Shown piece by piece: positions 42,201 to 54,200 of a stretch of DNA of 64,000 nucleotides. The notes under the pieces were generated by a model. It did no database searches. It was not told the DNA's origin and worked only from the letters and a program-made list of their open reading frames with translations. Where the stretch lies: assembly GCA_946894095.1 (NCBI GenBank), contig OX335652.1:7215001-7279000 (forward strand), read 5' to 3'. Each line of letters begins with the position of its first letter. The first letter of the stretch is position 1. The DNA comes from Incurvaria masculella. Lineage: Eukaryota; Arthropoda; Insecta; Lepidoptera; Incurvariidae. A program made the position numbers and the translations under genes.

Positions 42201-45200
42201 GACCTTGTCGTCATCAGTAGAGAGCACACCCTCAGTGGCGGTGCACGCATCTCATTTATCAGAAAGTTTCCAGGTTTTTTACGCCCGTTCACTTAACAAT
42301 CTATAAATGCAAAGGTCACCATCCTTTCTTAATAAATATATAAATATAAGAAATAATAATGATTTAAAAAAACATTTCACATGGCATGAGCGAGGCTCCT
42401 GTGTACTGTGATTGGAAAAGTGCTCACGTGGTAGTTGTGCTTGAAATGAGATCTCACTCCCACACTCTGTTCGTCTCGTAAGCACAGCGCGCTATGCTAG
42501 GTAAGGTAGGCTAGGATACAAAACGGACCTTATACTTGTCGGCGAGCTGCTCAAAGGCTTGCTGCGAGCGCGCGAGGTCGGCGCGCAGCGCGCGCGCGCC
42601 CGCGTCGAGCGCTGCGCCGCGCGCCGCCTCCGCCGCGCGGTCCCGCTGCGCCTTGTCGAGCGCGACGCGCAGCGCCGACTCGGACTGCTCGAGCGCGCGC
42701 GCGCGCTGCTCGAGCGGCGCACGCGCGCCGCGCAGCCGGTCGCGCTCGCCCTCCAGCTGCGACATCTGTGCGGACCGTTACGCACATTACTAACGCTTTC
42801 GATTTCTAAATTTTGAAAAGTTCCACATTTCCAAAGAAGTCCAGACATTTTAGTCACAAAAAACTCACGGGCCTAGGGTTACCGTACACTTACTGCATGA
42901 CCAGTAATAGTAAGTACTAAAAAAACGAGCTCGGAAGCCATTATTTTCCAAAAAAGGTCAGCTGTGAAAACATTAACTGACATAAATACGAATATGTTAA
43001 AAAATGGTACAAACCGGCCAAGTGCGAGTCGGACTCACACACAAAGGGTTCCTTACCATCGTATAAGATTTAAGGGGATTAGATCAATATAGATGTTTCT
43101 TGCATGGCGGTCCTCTTTAATTTTATAGATTTTTTTTATTGTTGTAGCGGCAATTTAAATACACAATCTGTGAAAATTTCAACTGTCTCCCTATTACTGT
43201 TCAGCCGTTTTTGCGTGATTGAGTAACAAACATTAAAACATTCAAACTTTTACATTATAATTCAATGCACAAGTCACCTTGTGGGTGGCGTCGTTGATGC
43301 GCTTCTTGTAGCCGCCCTCCATCTCTGCCCACATGTCGTCGGCCTGCGTCAACATCTCCAGGTATGCCGTCTCGCGCCGCTCCAGCTCCCGGACCCTCGA
43401 CTGCAGCTCCTGCTCCGACCGGATGAGCGAGTGGAGCTTCTTCGCCATCTCCTCGTCTATTGGCTTCTGAAGGTTCAAGAAATTCGAGTTAATTGGTGAC
43501 AATTTATATAATAAGCTGATTCTAACGACACACTTGGCCCATAAAGACAGTGGTACAAAACCAATGCAAAAGGACACACAGGTTGATATAATGTTCATCC
43601 ATGCGAGCATTTTTGATAAGTCAATTATTTTTAAACCACAAACAACAAAACATTGTTAAGGGCGTGATTGCATACAGTTCTTAAGGGCGTGAGTGAAACA
43701 AAATATATTTTTATATATATGTCGCAGTGATCGATAATAATCATTTAAGTTCATAGTTTTTTTGTTTATGACGGAAGTTCGTTATATTTTCATGCTACCG
43801 GAAGGTGTCTGTTCTAACATTGTTTACGTTGTTGTTTTCAATGTGCGTTTTAATCAAGACAGATGGCGCTACTAAGAGGAAACGCAGGCGTGCCAACCGA
43901 ATGACAAGCTAGCGACCAATAAGAATCGAATATGTCAAGTTGTCACGCCTGGACAGGTTTGAAAAGTCTTACTGGTGGGGGACATGCGCGGTGGCCTCGC
44001 ACTTGTTATTGGAAATTCGTCCGCACCAGACAGGCAGATCCAACCTGTCGGTTTCGCTCCTTGCTGTGTAACGTGTGCCTAATGTAACGAGTTCGTTGAA
44101 TTCACTGTGCTCGAAGAAAACCCACGATGCATCAGGTACCAGGAGAGGATGGTGATCATCCTGGTTAGCCCTATAAAGCCCACGATACGTCATATATATA
44201 TTTTTAAAAATAACTATTTTGGAATTTAAAAAAGGTGAAAGATGCATTGATGTCCTAGCTATATTTGAAGCCTATAACGGTAAATATGGGAGCTCATATT
44301 CTGTGTTCAAACTTTTTTTAAGAAAATTTATGAATATTTGTCTAATTTGAGAACACAACCCACCAGCAACTCAGTTTTATTTTGAAATTATAGCTAGTTT
44401 ATCAACCTACATAACTTTTTGGGTTATCGAAATTCGTTGGCTATTTTCAAATATAATTACATGTTGTTTTACTTACGTCCTCATCAAACTGAACGCAAAC
44501 GACTCTTATCACGCCCTTGAACTACTTAAGGTGGCCCAACCCGCCCATCTCCCCATAAAAAAGGGGAAAGAAGATCACGCCCATATTTCTTGTCAGAGAT
44601 CCAAAATTTTGCTCCAAATAGCTTTATTTGATCGAACTAGATGTCTGATGACCATTGGCATTGTAAAATTGTGTTTGGTTTCTAAGTTATAAGGTCCGAA
44701 AGTTCGAATTTTTCGCGCGTTTTATACGATAACTTTGGAGGTGGATTACGTAATGATAAAGTAAGATCATCGTAAAAAGATTAGTCATCAGACATAGCTT
44801 ATTTAATCAAAATTTATGATCTATTTGGGTTTCGTTAGATTTTTGACTACAGCGGTCGTGGTTTACTTTTAGCTATAAGTCGTTTTGAAATTAAAATTTT
44901 CGTAAATCTTACCAAATCATACACTATGCACATTTTCTTTTTTGTGGACATGTTGCATCTTCCTCATCACGGAGCCTGTCTTATTCTTTGAAACAGAGAA
45001 GGTCCCAGAGCGCAACAGCACTGTTTTGTACCGTGCCCGCGAATGAGTTAGGCCCGCCGGGTTGGGCCGCCTTAAGCGAAGCAATGGAGTACCTATACAT
45101 TTGTATTGTGAACCTTGGAAAAGTTAATTGATAAGTAAATCTCTTACCGCATCTTCAGCTTCCATATGCGTTTTGACCTGTTCCTCTAGGTCCTGTATCT

Positions 45201-48200
45201 TAGCTTTAACGGCCTCTAACTGTTTTTTGTTAGCAGCTTCCTGTTCGCGCAGCTTGTTTCTAAGGCTTTCTATCTGCGACTCCAGGTTCGACTTCTGCTT
45301 GGCCGCTTTTGCTTCTATCGCACTCTTTTCCTTCTCCAGTCTGTGGAAAAAGAACGGCGTTTTAGATTAGCTTAAAGTTTACTCTAGCAAATATTGAGTT
45401 AAATTTCCAAACTTCCCCGGACGGATAAGCATAATTTATAGACAACAACATAGATTCACAGATTTTACCGCTTTATCTACATAAATACATCCCTGTTGAC
45501 GTGTTCTTTGAATGTGGTTATAAAGAACATGGCCTTTGCATTCTTATCCTAAGCTAAACTACCTCTCTACTCTACACACTGCATTGTAATTTTTCACTAA
45601 TTTTGACTACATTATCTAGTTCTTCTATGTCTTGATTTTTATTGATAAGCTGGGCCCGTTATACATACATACATACAATATGCATTTATGAGTAAATAAA
45701 TACTGAATAAATTATTCAACAATTCGTCATTAGTACACAGCCGTTCATTCCGTTACATGTACAATAGGGATGTATTTATCCGACAGAAACACGTAAAAGC
45801 CGATTCTAATGTATTCCATTCGAGGATCACCCACGTCGCAAGTCTCCGGTCGAGTTCAGGCGAGCCGCGCGGCTGCAGCTGAGCCCAGGCGGCGGCGGCG
45901 CCGCACGTTCGCCGTGCGTCCGCCTCGCGCCGGATGCACGCCACCGCCGCGCCGGGCGCAGCCGCCAGCGGCCCCAGCCGACTCGTGATTGCCAACTGTG
46001 GTAAATAAGAGTAGAATTAAATTAAGGCTGAGATAAATAGTCGTAAAATGGCTTTTTGAAACATAAATCCTTTGAATCAAATTTGTGTCATTTTATAGAG
46101 CTTTTGTTGGAGGCAATGAGTGAAGGAACCCAAATCGACGTAATCTACACCAATTTCTCTAAATTATTTGACAAAATCTATCACTGTTTTACTCATAACG
46201 AAGTCAGAACGATTGGTATTAGGGGAATTTTATTGAGGTGGGTGGTCTTGTATATATCTAACCGTTCTCAAGCTGTTGCACTTCTGGGTTACTGACCACA
46301 ATTTACACACGTAAGCTCAGGAGTTCCGCAGGGGTATAATTTGGGTCCACTTCTATTTTTACTGTATATTCATGATATCAAAGCTCACATTGGCCATTGT
46401 GATTGTTTATTGTATGCAGATGACTTGAGAATCATAAAAAGTAATTAATGTATAAAATTGTGATAATTACAACTGTACCTTAATTCTCTTTCAAACTATT
46501 GTTCCTTAAATCAGTTATTTTGAAATTTTAAAAAGTGCCAAGTAATTTCTTTTTCTCGTAAAATTCATACAATAAAAAATATACACTGAATGGAACTGTA
46601 TTGGAACAGGGGGTCTACTCATGAGATTCTCACCTGTGAGTCACCAGTGATTCACTCCAAATGCGTTCGTAATCATGAAATGTCAGCCACGAGTCACCCC
46701 TAAGTGTTGTCCCTTTCTAATTATTTCAATTAGAGTGCGATGACATGAACATTACATTTTATGTTTGATGCATCAGGCGAAAGCATTTCACTTTCATCTG
46801 TGACTTACTCGCTTTCGCTTTCCTGAGTAGATGTGCAGAGGCATGTGCCAATACCAGATAAGCTGCAGCTGCAATTACTTTGAGAATTTTTTTCGCTTGC
46901 TTCTCAAGTGATTTGTTGTTTTGGTGTAGGTAATTCAAACTGTGGCAAGGTGTGAATTTTTGCGGCTTGCTACAACTGCAGCAAGTCACAAAATGTGGCA
47001 TGCTACAATTTCGCACGATGTTGCTCTGGCGTAATCCTGGCTTAAGTGATGAAGTAATACACGATGTCCTATTGGTAGCGGCGGCTCACCTGCCCCTTCG
47101 GTGTGACGTTGGCGCCGAGCGCGCGGATCACGTTCCACGCGATGACCGCCGGCACGGCGCGCTCGAGCTGCGCGAGGCGCGAGCGCAGTTCGGCGGCGCG
47201 CGCGCCCAGCGAGCCCTCCCGCTCGCGCAGCTCGCGCGCCAGCCGCTCGGCCTGCGCGCGCGAGCACTCGCGCTGCGCGGACATGTCGCGCAGCTGCGCC
47301 GACGCCAGCTCGTAGTCCGTCTCTAGTCTGCAAAGGGAACGGTTGTCGTTTGAACACGTCCTGCATCCGACTTTGCAGGTTGCAATTTGCACGTCGATTG
47401 GGGATCCAGTTACTTAGCACCGAACACACACGCCTGAAAGATTTTTTGTTTGACAAAGTCACCAATAAGATTTGAAAAAGTTTGAAAGGCCATTCCAGTT
47501 CTTCAGTATAGATAGCTTCATGGATTTCAAATATAAAATTTGTTAATTATCACTCAGCTAATCTATATGTATATATATATGTGTGGTTTGGTTTGAAGAA
47601 AATCCAACTTAATAATTTAGAGGACAACAAAACTAAGAAAAAGTTTAAGCCATATGTCATAAAAAGGTTGTAGACGATAATACTTACTGCTGCGCGTGCA
47701 ATCTCGTATCATTCTCGATCTCCTCTAACTCGCAGCAGTCTTCTTCCAACAGATCGTACTTTTCCTGAAGTGTAGACAGTTGCAACTCGAGCTCCTGATG
47801 ACCAAAGAAACATCTCATTTACTAAAACTTTTCACGTAGCTATCTCTGTGAGACTGTTACTGACTCTTCCAAATATTTCGCTGACTATGCTACAAAAAGT
47901 AAGTTCCTAAAACAGAGTTAAACAATATAAATTCCGTGCAATTGTGGAAATTTGAAAAAGTCCTGATATTGGTACCTAGTTATTTTTTTATTATTTTATG
48001 AAAAACCGGTATGGGTGGCTGTGCTGAGGACCAAAGGTGCTCAGAAAAGCCAAAAACACCTCGCCTCGCGAAACCACGCTCAGCGAGGCGCCATGCCAGC
48101 GGATTTGCGGACTATGGCTGGGCTATCGAGCTTATTCAAATTACGTTTGAAGACTCCCAGGTTATAGGTATGAGGAAAGGCATCCGCCGGTAGACAGTTC

Positions 48201-51200
48201 CATATCCTGGCGGTGCGGCAGAGAAAAGAGTTTGAGAAACGGTTCGTTCTCAAAAGCCTAATGTCACCCACAAGGGGGTGCTCTGAATCTCTGCGGCGGG
48301 TGCTCCGGATAAAGGTAGGATGGGGGGAGTTATTACAAGAATGTAGTGTGATTGGCTAGTATCGTTATTAGCCAGTCATATCTAACATCACGTATTCACA
48401 TATCTAATAACATAAAAAAGGTGTAGGTATCGATCAGTTGACCTACTTGAAATATTCGTATAGTATAAGTCCAATCACCTGTATCCTATTTTCCAAGTGA
48501 AACTCTTTCTGTAGCCTCTCCGCCAACTTGGCCTTCTTCACATCCTGAGCCGCCTCATATATAGAGATCTTTCCCTCCAAGAACTTCAGCCTCCTCTCGT
48601 AGTACTGTTTGTGTCTCTCTCCAAGCTTCACGCACCTACACTCCAAGCCCTCCTCTTCTCCCGAGGGCTTCACGAGGGACCTGTTCCTCGCCCCGCGCTT
48701 TTCCAACTTCTGTCGGATACTGTTGAGCCTCTGTATCTCTGTGTTGAGGTCCCCACACTCGAGACTGTCGCAACTCTCGGTCTGTGTGGTCTTGTTCTCT
48801 GTCTCGATGTCCTCGAATATCCCGCTCTCCTGGAGGATGCAGGTCTTCTTGGGCTCCTCGCTGCAGAGGCTCTCGAGGGACTCGCTGGTGAAGGCGCGCT
48901 GGGATTGTGAGTAAGGGGTTATGGTCGCGATCGCCTTTTGGGACTTGAGAGAGGAATCGTCTACGTCGAGCTTTGAGAGTGATTTAATATCGCACAGTCT
49001 CTTGGGTTTAATCTGTCAACAAAACGAAAATATTGTTAAGATAGAAGAAGCTTTAGACTTCCATCGATCTCTATGTGTTATTTATGCAGTTAGTCATGTG
49101 ATAAAAAATGTGTTTTATGCCAATGGAGTAAGGCAATGCGAGTAAATGTAATAGGATTAGGGAATTTGGGTTTATGGTGTGGATGGTGACTACCTATGGT
49201 GACTACATTTCACGTTTGCTTTTTGTAATGTTTTTTAATAAGTAATGCCAAAGTCATCATCGTGACTTAGTATGACATTTTGATTATTTTATTTAAACTG
49301 CTTTCGATAAGACCAGTATGTTAGCGAGTTTGGAAGAAAAGGGAGGCACACAGATATTTACAACAATCTTTCCAGATACTTTCGACCAGATATTTTAATC
49401 ACTGCTTTCCCCGTATACCAAACTCATAATCTATTTACAACACATTTGTGATAATTGCTTTAATATTTATCCAAGATGTATATTTGCATAGAAAGAGAAA
49501 AAAACCTGAGTAAAAGACGTGTGATAGTTTTAAAGTATATATGTATATAAGATAACTTTCCATTAACCATTTACTAGTTGGATTATTTCGTTGTGGGAAA
49601 ATAAAGTGAACCTTAGTTAGAAGGAACTTTAGAGCACTATTTTTTATTTATTGTATCGACTTTGCTGAAAACCCACATTTAAAAAAAATAATATCATAGT
49701 CTCTTCATATTCTTATTGCATTGTTCAATATGAGTAAAAAAATGGGTGAGCTTAGGCTAGTGGTACATAGGCGAGTAGTGTATATGCTGACCTGGTAGAC
49801 ATCGCCGAGTCCCTGTAGGCTGTAGAGAAGTACCAGAACCTGCTCGAGGCACGCGCGGTCCTCCGCCGAGCCCGCCGAAATCATCATCTGCTCTACGTGC
49901 TCCTTCACAGAACTACCTGCAATTGTAAGATAGCGTGTTTGGCTAGCGTGGAGAATCTTCTAAATAGCGACGGCGGGACTTGATCCGTAGGCCTGAAGAT
50001 ACAGCAATCTCAGAATAACGCGTCAGATAAATACTCGGAGTACATACATACGGCGCAGCTCTGAGGACCCCGAGCAAGCCTAGTGAATGCGCTCTCTATT
50101 GAACTTAAACAAGCGAAGGTGCTTACTTTTAAGGGAGTCGCTGAATTCGGAGCAGCTGAGGTCGAGCGCGTCGAAGCGAGGGTGCGGTGCAGCGGCCCGG
50201 GGTTGGCGCCAGGCAACTTATACCCGGAGCCCATGCGGAGCAGCTCCGGGGGCACCGATTCCTTGAGCCGTGAGTTACATGTAGTTTTCGGCACGCCTGC
50301 TGAACGCGTTCTCTGTCGAGCCTGAGCTAGCGAAGGTGCTTACTCTTGAGGGAATCGCTGGACTCGGAGCAGCTGAGGTCGAGCGCGTCGTGGGCGAGGG
50401 TGCGGCGCGGCGGCGCGGGGCTCGCACCGGGCGACTTGTACCCGGAGTCCATGCGGCGCAGCTCCGGGGAAGCCGAGTCCTTGAGCCGCGAGCCGGGCGA
50501 CACGCAGCCAGAGTCAGAGTCGGTCAGCGTCTCTCGGGCACCCTACAAACACACATGTGGACTCTTAAAATACTTCTTATATGGGTCACCCGGAAGACCC
50601 TCTAATATTTTTTGTAGTAACCTTCGTTGGATGCAAATGCAAGGAGTCAGTCACTCGAGCAAAAAGTGTACACTAAGATTACTAGTCAAAAATACCAGGA
50701 CCATCATGAGAAAGATACAGGTTCTTCGGTTTCTGAAAGAGATTCCTGAAGATTTCCAAAGATTAACAAAGATTGATGATTCTTGAAATCGTTTGAGCAG
50801 GCATTTCGAATGATAAAAAAGATCATGCAGCCGATGGTCTCCCAAAATGATACTTCCTCTTCAAATTTCGCTGGAGTACTGAAAAAAAATTAGAATGACC
50901 AAAAAAACAGGTCATTGGACAAAGGTTCCATTTCTCGACAATTTGTGTGTATCGCCATGTGTGGTATTTGTTGCATTGCCAATTATTTCCTTAAGGTGGC
51001 CCATCCCGCTCAACTCCCCATACAAACGGGGAAAGAAGATCACGCTCATATTACTTGTCAGAGATCCCAAATTTTGCTCAAAATAGCTTTATTTGATAGA
51101 ACTAGATGTCTGATGACCGTTGGCATTGTAAAATTGTGTTTGGTTTCTAAGTTATAAGGTTCGAAAGTTCGAATTTTTCGCGCGTTTTATACAATAACTT

Positions 51201-54200
51201 TGGAGGTAGATTACGCAATGATAAAGTAAGAACATCTTAAAAACATGGATCATCAGACATAGCTTATTTAATCAAGATTTAGAATCTATTTGGTTTTTGT
51301 TAGATTTTTGAATACAGCGGTTGTGGTTTACTTTTAGCTATACGTCGTTTAGTAATTCAAAATTTTCGTAAATCTTACGAAATCATACACTATGCACATT
51401 GTCTTTTTTGTGGACATGTTGCATCTTGCTCATCACGGAGCCTGTCTTTTTCTTTGAAACAGAGAAGGTCCCAGAGCGCAACAGCACGGTTTTGTACCGT
51501 GCCCGCGATTGAGTTAGTCCCTCCGGGTTGGGCCGCCTTAAGATTCACAGATACCCTAAAATGACTACAGATTTCCATAGATTCCTCGGTTTCCCACCAG
51601 ATGCCCTGGACTCTCGACTAGCTCTATTAATTGTTCGGTTAATAGAAACGGAACTTTGTACTAGGTACCTTGTCGGACGAAGCGTGCTTTAGCTCCCACC
51701 AGATTGCATGGACTCTCTACTAGCTCTATCGATTGTTCTGTAAATATAATACGGCGCTTTGCACTAGGTACCTTGTCGGGCGCAGCGTCCTCTAGTTCCC
51801 AGCAGATTCCCCGGACTCCCTACTAGCTTTATCGATTGTTCTGTAAATATAAGACGGCGCTTTACACTAGGTATCTTGTCGGGCGCAGCGTCCTCTAGCT
51901 CCCACCAGATTCCCCGGACTCTCTACTAGCTCTATCAATTGTTCTGTAAACAGTAGATGGCGCTTTGCACTAGTTACCTTGTCGGGCGCAGCGTCCTCTA
52001 GCTCCCACCAGATTCCCCAGACTCTCTACTATCTCTATCAATTGTTCTGTAAACAGTAGACGGCGCCTTGTCGGGCGCAGCGTCCTCTAGCTTCCACCAG
52101 ATTCCTCAGACTCTCTACTAGCTCTATCAATTGTTCTGTAAACAGTAGACGGCGCTTTGCACTAGGTACCTTGTCGGGCGCAGCGTCCTCTAGTTCCCAC
52201 CAGATTCCCCGGACTCTCTACTAGCTTTATCGATTGTTCTGTAAAGATAAGACGGCGCTTTACACTAGGTATCTTGTCGGGCGCAGCGTCCTCTAGCTCC
52301 CACCAGATTCCCCGGACTCTCTACTAGCTCTATCAATTGTTCTGTAAACAGTAGATGGCGCTTTGCACTAGTTACCTTGTCGGGCGCAGCGTCCTCTAGC
52401 TCCCACCAGATTCCCCGGACTCTCTACTAGCTCTATCAATTGTTCTGTAAACAGTAGACGGCGCCTTGTCGGGCGCAGCGTCCTCTAGCTTCCACCAGAT
52501 TCCTCAGACTCTCTACTAGCTCTATCAATTGTTCTGTAAACAGTAGACGGCGCTTTGCACTAGGTACCTTGTCGGGCGCAGCGTCCTCTAGTTCCCACCA
52601 GATTCCCCGGACTCTCTACTAGCTCTATCGATTGTTCTGTAAATATAAGACGGCGCTTTACACTAGGTATCATGTCGGGCGCAGCGTCCTCTAGCTCCCA
52701 CCAGATTCACCGGACTGTCTACTAGCTCTATCAATTGTTCTGTAAACAGTAGACGGCGCTTTGCACTAGGTACCTTGTCGGGCGCAGCGTCCTCTAGTTC
52801 CCACCAGATTCCCCGGACTCTCTACTAGCTCTATCGATTGTTCTGTAAATATAAGACGGCGCTTTACACTAGGTATCATGTCGGGCGCAGCGTCCTCTAG
52901 CTCCCACCAGATTCCCCGGACTACTACCTAGCTCTATCGATTGTTCTGTAAAGATAAGACGGCGCTTTACACTAGGTATATTGTCGGCCGCAGCGTCCTC
53001 TAGCTCCCACCAGATTCCCCAGACTCTCTACTAGCTCTATCGATTGTTCTGTAAATATAAGACGGCGCTTTGCCTAGGTACCTTGTCGGGCGCAGCGTCC
53101 TCTAGCTCCAGCAGGCGGAACTCGAGCAGCTCGAGCTGGTCACGCGCGTCGCGCAGCGCGTCCGCGAGCCGCACGCACTCGCCGGTCGCCCGCTCCGCGC
53201 GCTCGCTCGCCGCGCGGCACTGCCCGCACGACTGCGCCACGCGACCGCACAATTTGTTTTAATAGATCAGCATGTGAACCGGACCGTTTGCCACTCGAAA
53301 CGAGTTGAGTTGCGAGTTCGAGTGAACTCGAAGTTCGTTTTTGTTTGTTACATTCGACGGCGGCGGTACAAAAACCATAGGCTCTGGCTGCAATAAATAT
53401 TCGTAACAGAAACTTTACTAACATCGATATTTTACTAATGAAAAATAGTACTTTGTGACGTCACTTTGACACATTTTGTATGGAAGAAATCGCAAAGTAA
53501 TGCAATTGCAAGCAGTACTACTTTGTGACGTCTTAGGGCCGAGTGCACGAAAGGACAAAAAATCTAAATCAACGTCAAAGGATGATCAAACACGTCACTT
53601 TAGGTGGACTGTATGGAAGGAACTCTATGCGGATCAGTAAAAGTGACGTGTTTGAACATTGATTAACTCGGCCGTCTCTTCGTGCAACCGGGGCTTAGTC
53701 TTATGCTGAGATTCATCGACGTTACTCGTACTTCGCTGAGTCAAATTATGGATTCCGACTGTCAAATTTGACATACGGTCCTCCATACATTTTATGTCAA
53801 AACTGACATTCGAAAGATATACTGAGCATTAGTTTCACTTCGACTAGGTATTTAACTCAGCCTTAGTTTCTGTTTCGACTATTTATTTATCTCAGTCTTG
53901 GCCCCGGTTGCACGAAGAGACGGCCGAGTTAATTAATGTTCAAACACATCACCGGGGCTTAGTCTACCAGATTGGTAGGTAAATTGATAAAGATAAGATC
54001 ATTTTTTTAATAAACCAGATGGTCGTTACGTCATTCTTCATTCGTAATGATGGTATTCACCGAGAGCCGAATCCGGCTGTCACGCCTCCTCCCGCGGCAC
54101 AACTGTGGTGTCGACCCTTTTTAGTTCCATCCGTTCTCCTGTAATTTCTTCACCTCGATGGGTGGCCACCATTCGAAAGCGGTGCGCGATTTCTTAGTGC

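Noticed and set aside
42491..42857. Long GC-rich ORFs on both strands at 42.5 kb (also at 47.0-47.5, 38.0-38.4 and 40.2-40.6 kb)
   Set aside because: They are shadows of GC-rich coding exons on the minus strand; only the frame that fits splice phases and heptads is kept.
43657..44519. MITE with AAGGGCGTGA ends spanning 860 bp
   Set aside because: Only about ten bases pair and no second copy exists in the window.
51600..53082. CRISPR-like array
   Set aside because: Units are 103 bp, repeated throughout without unique spacers, and derive from the adjacent exon; the genome is eukaryotic.
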